NCBI GenBank assembly: GCA_017380355.1
Contig: JAFOED010000076.1
Span: 1-8,117 of the forward strand
From: Ruminococcus sp.
GTDB taxonomy: Bacteria; Bacillota; Clostridia; Oscillospirales; Acutalibacteraceae
DNA: 8,117 nucleotides
Direction: 5' to 3'
The notes beneath the pieces are model-generated. The model worked only from the letters and a program-made list of their open reading frames with translations. It searched no databases and was not told the origin of the DNA. The position numbers were made by a program, and so were the translations under genes. This document shows, piece after piece, positions 5,254 through 8,117 of this stretch (position 1 is the stretch's first letter; every line of letters starts with the position of its first letter).

Positions 5254-5754
5254 TTACTCTTCTGTTTCTTCCTCTTCTTCAGGAATTTCAGATGTACAGT
5301 GTGGACAACGAGTTGCTTTGATAGCAATCTCTGTGCAACAGAAAGGACACTTCTTTGTAGTAGGAGCTGCCTCTTCCTTCTTCTTTCCGATTGACTGAGC
5401 CTTGTTGATAGCTTTAACGAGTAAGAATACAACAAACGCCATAACGATGAAGTTGATAACAGCTGTGATGAATGAGCCGTACGCCCATACTGTAGCACCT
5501 GCTGCAGTAGCGTCAGCCGCTGTTTTCGCAGCTTCTAAAGCAACTAAGTCTGCTGTCTCAGGAACTTTTAAGACAACGTACTGATCAGCAAAGTTGATAC
5601 CGCCTGTGATTAAACCGATAAACGGCATAACGAGGTCGTTAATAAACGAATTGATGATAGCCTGGAACGCACCGCCTACGATAACAGCAACAGCTAAATC
5701 AACAACGTTGCCACGTGTAACAAACGCTTTAAATTCAGAGAAAAACTTTTTCAT
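5254..5754 (-). CDS. mscL: Large-conductance mechanosensitive channel with C-terminal zinc ribbon
   Basis: 166 aa, longer than the usual 130-150. MscL opens under membrane tension to release solutes during hypo-osmotic shock. The N-terminus has the family signature: a short amphipathic helix (FFSEFKAFVTRGNVVDLAVAV, residues 4-24), the glycine-rich pore helix TM1 (about 16-46) and the NDLVMP motif (39-44). TM2 covers about 90-114. The external loop between them has an Ala-rich stretch (68-88). After the cytoplasmic KKK cluster (124-126) comes a CPFC-x10-CPHC pair (C136, C139, C150, C153), a rubredoxin-like zinc ribbon, then a glutamate-rich tail (159-166). Zinc-ribbon MscL variants occur in other Firmicutes, but their purpose is not known to me. 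The start is supported by AGGAGGA at 5759-5765. It lies 32 bp after tyrS with no terminator between, so co-transcription is likely. Confidence 0.95.
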   Translation of the reverse strand: MKKFFSEFKAFVTRGNVVDLAVAVIVGGAFQAIINSFINDLVMPFIGLITGGINFADQYVVLKVPETADLVALEAAKTAADATAAGATVWAYGSFITAVINFIVMAFVVFLLVKAINKAQSIGKKKEEAAPTTKKCPFCCTEIAIKATRCPHCTSEIPEEEEETEE

Positions 5755-5786
5755 AATGTCCTCCTGTGTAAATATTTATTTTTTTA

Positions 5787-7010
5787 TTAAAGAGTAGCTT
5801 TGTGATGAACTTTCTTACCCTTCTTAATAACAACGTAGCCTTTTTCAAAATCAGCCTTTGAAAGTACAGCGAACATATCAGTGATTTTTACGTCGTCAAC
5901 AGAAACACCGCCCTGCTGTACAAGACGCTTACCCTCACCCTTTGATGAAATGAGTGAGCACTTAACCATAAGGTCTAATACAGAAATTGAATCATCAGTA
6001 AAATCAGCGTCTGTTAAAGCTGTTGTAGGCATATTGTCAGTATCAACACCCTTAGAGAAAAGTGCACGAGCGCCTTCCTGAGCTTTTGTAGCCTCTTCCT
6101 CACCGTGGATGAGTTTTGTAAGTTCGAAAGCTAAAACTTCTTTAGCTTTATTGATTTCGCTACCCTCGAGTTTTGCAAGTTCTTCGATTTCCTCGAGTGG
6201 TAAGAATGTGAGCATCTTAAGGCATTTAACAACGTCAGCGTCGTCAACGTTTCTCCAGTATTGGTAGAAGTCAAACGGTGAAGTCTTCTCAGCAGAAAGC
6301 CACACAGCACCTGACTGAGTCTTACCCATCTTCTTACCCTCAGAGTTAAGAAGAAGGTTAATAGTCATAGCGTAAGCGTCTTTACCTAATTTTCTTCTGA
6401 TAAGTTCAGTACCGCCAAGCATATTAGACCACTGGTCGTCACCGCCGAACTGCATATTACAACCGTACTTCTGGTATAAAGCGTAGAAGTCGTATGACTG
6501 CATAATCATGTAGTTGAACTCAAGGAATGAAAGACCCTTTTCCATACGCTGTTTGTAGCACTCAGCAGTAAGCATACGGTTAACAGAGAAACATGCGCCA
6601 ACTTCTCTGAGTACGTCAACGTAGTTTAAATCTAAAAGCCAGTCAGCGTTATTAACGAGTAAAGCTTTGTCGTCAGAAAAGTCGATAAAACGGCTCATCT
6701 GCTTTTTAAAGCAATCAACGTTGTGAGCGATTGTCTCAGTTGTCATCATCTGACGCATATCAGTACGGCCACTAGGGTCACCGATCATAGCTGTACCACC
6801 GCCGATAAGAGCGATTGGCTTATTGCCAGCCATCTGCAGACGCTTCATAAGACAAAGCGCCATAAAATGACCTACGTGTAAGCTGTCAGCAGTCGGGTCA
6901 AAACCGATATAAAACACAGCTTTACCGCTGTTAACTAATTCTCTGATTTCTTTTTCGTCTGTAACCTGCGCGATAAGACCGCGGGCTACGAGTTCTTCAT
7001 AAACTCCCAT
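5787..7010 (-). CDS. tyrS: Tyrosyl-tRNA synthetase
   Basis: 407 aa, a normal length for bacterial TyrRS. It activates tyrosine with ATP and charges tRNA-Tyr in the cytoplasm. Class I signatures are clear: Y34 and D38 in the YIGFDPT segment, HVGH (45-48) as the HIGH motif, GGGTAMIGDPSGR (70-82), the tyrosine-site residues Y167, Q171 and D174, GGDDQW (189-194), and KMGKT (227-231) as the KMSKS loop. The C-terminus (about 340-400) is an S4-type RNA-binding domain that contacts the tRNA. The ATG at 7010 has GAGG at 7020-7023. It is separated from the preceding ygiQ-like gene by 63 bp that hold a promoter but no T-box, and it is followed by mscL. Confidence 0.97.
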   Translation of the reverse strand: MGVYEELVARGLIAQVTDEKEIRELVNSGKAVFYIGFDPTADSLHVGHFMALCLMKRLQMAGNKPIALIGGGTAMIGDPSGRTDMRQMMTTETIAHNVDCFKKQMSRFIDFSDDKALLVNNADWLLDLNYVDVLREVGACFSVNRMLTAECYKQRMEKGLSFLEFNYMIMQSYDFYALYQKYGCNMQFGGDDQWSNMLGGTELIRRKLGKDAYAMTINLLLNSEGKKMGKTQSGAVWLSAEKTSPFDFYQYWRNVDDADVVKCLKMLTFLPLEEIEELAKLEGSEINKAKEVLAFELTKLIHGEEEATKAQEGARALFSKGVDTDNMPTTALTDADFTDDSISVLDLMVKCSLISSKGEGKRLVQQGGVSVDDVKITDMFAVLSKADFEKGYVVIKKGKKVHHKATL

Positions 7011-7041
7011 TTTAATTTTCCTCTCTAATTGATATGTGTTT

Positions 7042-7069
7042 AGTATATAGATAAACTCGGTTTTGTCAA
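7042..7069 (-). promoter_or_regulatory. Sigma-A-type promoter of tyrS
   Basis: On the minus strand a perfect TTGACA (7069-7064) and TATACT (7047-7042, 5 of 6) are 16 bp apart. The predicted start is near 7035, leaving a leader of only about 25 nt. The -35 begins 4 bp after the stop codon of the upstream radical SAM gene, and I see no terminator between them, so read-through from that gene may add to expression. Confidence 0.75.
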
Positions 7070-7073
7070 GTTT

Positions 7074-8117
7074 TTACTTACTTTTTGCACGCATTTTGGC
7101 TTTTTTCTTGTAATTCGGCTTGACTTTTTTATGAGTTTTATTTTTTACAGGTTTTTTGTCGTATTGCGGCGGAATTTTCGCATTTATCAGACAGTTTTTA
7201 CCTGTACCGATTAAGTCCCTACGACCTGCTTTAATAAGTGCTTCAACAACTAAATCTTTGTTCTGTGGTTTGAAGTACTGGAGCAGTGCTCGCTGGAGCG
7301 CTTTTTCGTGCGGAGATTTCGCTACATAGACTTCTTTTAAGGTATATGGGTCAAGACCCGTGTAATACATACAAGTCGACACAGTACCCGGTGTCGGATA
7401 GAAATCCTGTACCTGATCAGGGTGGATTTTCTCACGCTTTAAGTAAAGTGAGAGCTCCACAGCTTCCTTTAAAGTCGAGCCTGGATGTGAGCTCATAAGA
7501 TACGGTACTAAATACTGTTCTTTCTTTGCCTGCTGTGTTTTTCTGTAAAACTCGTCCTGAAAGCGCTTGTACACTTCGATGTGCGGTTTACCCATCTTAT
7601 CAAGCACGATGTCAGAACAGTGCTCAGGAGCGACTTTAAGCTGTCCGCTGACATGGTGAGTAACAAGTTCACGGAAAAACTCGTCGGACTCGTCCTCTAA
7701 AAGATAGTCAAAGCGGATACCCGAACGGATAAAAACTTTTTTCACTCCGTCAAGTTTTCGCAATTTACGCAGAATGTCGATATAATCCTCGTGTGAAACC
7801 TGCAGGTTCTTACACGGAGTCGGCGCTAAACACTTCTTGCCTTTGCACATACCGTGCTTTTTCTGCATCTCACACGATGGCAATCTGAAGTTCGCGGTAG
7901 GACCACCGACATCGTGAATATAGCCCTTAAAATTAGGAGAAGCGATAAGTTTTTGAGCTTCTTCTAAAATACTCTCGTGGCTTCGCACTGTGACAGCTCT
8001 GCCCTGATGAAACGCAATAGCACAGAAGTTACATCCACCAAAGCATCCACGGTTATGAGTAATCGAAAACTCGACTTCCTGAATACCAGGCACTCCTCCC
8101 TCACTCTCGTACGACGG
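7074..8117 (-). CDS. YgiQ-family radical SAM protein (C-terminal part, cut by window edge)
   Basis: 347 residues are visible and the frame stays open to the window edge. Family members are roughly 600-700 aa, so about the N-terminal 250-350 residues are missing. The GTG at 8093 is internal: the eight codons before it continue the YgiQ alignment (PSYESEGG before VPGIQEV). The fragment opens with the radical SAM cluster motif RGCFGGCNFC (cysteines 25, 29 and 32 of the visible part), which holds a 4Fe-4S cluster for cleaving S-adenosylmethionine. Next come the LGGPTAN-like segment (VGGPTANF), the Cys-rich KGKKCLAPTPCKNL stretch, VTHHVSGQLKVAPEH, DQVQDFYPTPGT and the C-terminal GRRDLIGTGKNCLI block, all shared with E. 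coli YgiQ. The tail is lysine-rich. The biochemical function of YgiQ is not established. Confidence 0.93.
   Translation of the reverse strand, partial: PSYESEGGVPGIQEVEFSITHNRGCFGGCNFCAIAFHQGRAVTVRSHESILEEAQKLIASPNFKGYIHDVGGPTANFRLPSCEMQKKHGMCKGKKCLAPTPCKNLQVSHEDYIDILRKLRKLDGVKKVFIRSGIRFDYLLEDESDEFFRELVTHHVSGQLKVAPEHCSDIVLDKMGKPHIEVYKRFQDEFYRKTQQAKKEQYLVPYLMSSHPGSTLKEAVELSLYLKREKIHPDQVQDFYPTPGTVSTCMYYTGLDPYTLKEVYVAKSPHEKALQRALLQYFKPQNKDLVVEALIKAGRRDLIGTGKNCLINAKIPPQYDKKPVKNKTHKKVKPNYKKKAKMRAKSK

Noticed and set aside
5151..5498. 115-aa minus-strand reading frame overlapping mscL
   Set aside because: It is a shifted frame of mscL that runs through the strong terminator at 5202-5230; the real frame has all MscL motifs.
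8091..8093. GTG at 8093 as the start of the radical SAM gene
   Set aside because: The frame is open to the window edge and the eight codons upstream continue the YgiQ family sequence, so this is an internal valine.

Overview
The window looks like chromosomal DNA from a low-GC, Gram-positive member of the Clostridia, most likely a gut Ruminococcus/Oscillospiraceae relative. The basis is AT-rich intergenic DNA, strong GGAGG-type ribosome binding sites, intrinsic terminators, a small secreted protein with a dockerin-like pair of calcium loops in the IxDATxIQ style common in Ruminococcus, and an NlpC/P60 wall hydrolase with Clostridia-type accessory repeats. The genus is an inference from protein style only. 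There are eight protein genes. I see no rRNA, tRNA, CRISPR array, transposase or prophage gene.

Left half, plus strand. After a terminator from an upstream gene (22-47) come a membrane-anchored calcineurin-like metallophosphoesterase (98-928, TTG start), a CpsB/YwqE-type PHP phosphatase (992-1690), a strong terminator, and a YitT/YczE-like (DUF6198-type) membrane protein (1750-2433) with its own terminator. A gene-free stretch of about 400 bp (2434-2839) then carries a near-consensus extended -10 promoter, a repeated TGTAAC/GTTACA motif and a leader hairpin. It leads into a 495-aa surface NlpC/P60 hydrolase (2840-4327), which has wall-binding modules and is held by a C-terminal membrane helix.

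Right half, minus strand. A bidirectional terminator (4348-4379) separates the hydrolase from a convergent dockerin-like secreted protein (5028-4396). Further right, reading leftward, are the C-terminal 347 residues of a YgiQ-family radical SAM protein (entering at 8117, ending at 7074), tyrS (7010-5787) with its own sigma-A-type promoter, and mscL (5754-5254), which follows tyrS by 32 bp and ends in a strong terminator.

Most of the content is ordinary housekeeping and envelope biology: wall remodelling, osmotic protection, envelope-associated phosphatases and one tRNA synthetase. I do not see a clear undescribed system. The points most worth a second look are the hydrolase's architecture and its unusual third active-site position, the regulatory region in front of it, the zinc-ribbon tail on MscL, the lack of room for a T-box before tyrS, and two places where a promoter or terminator abuts a Shine-Dalgarno sequence.
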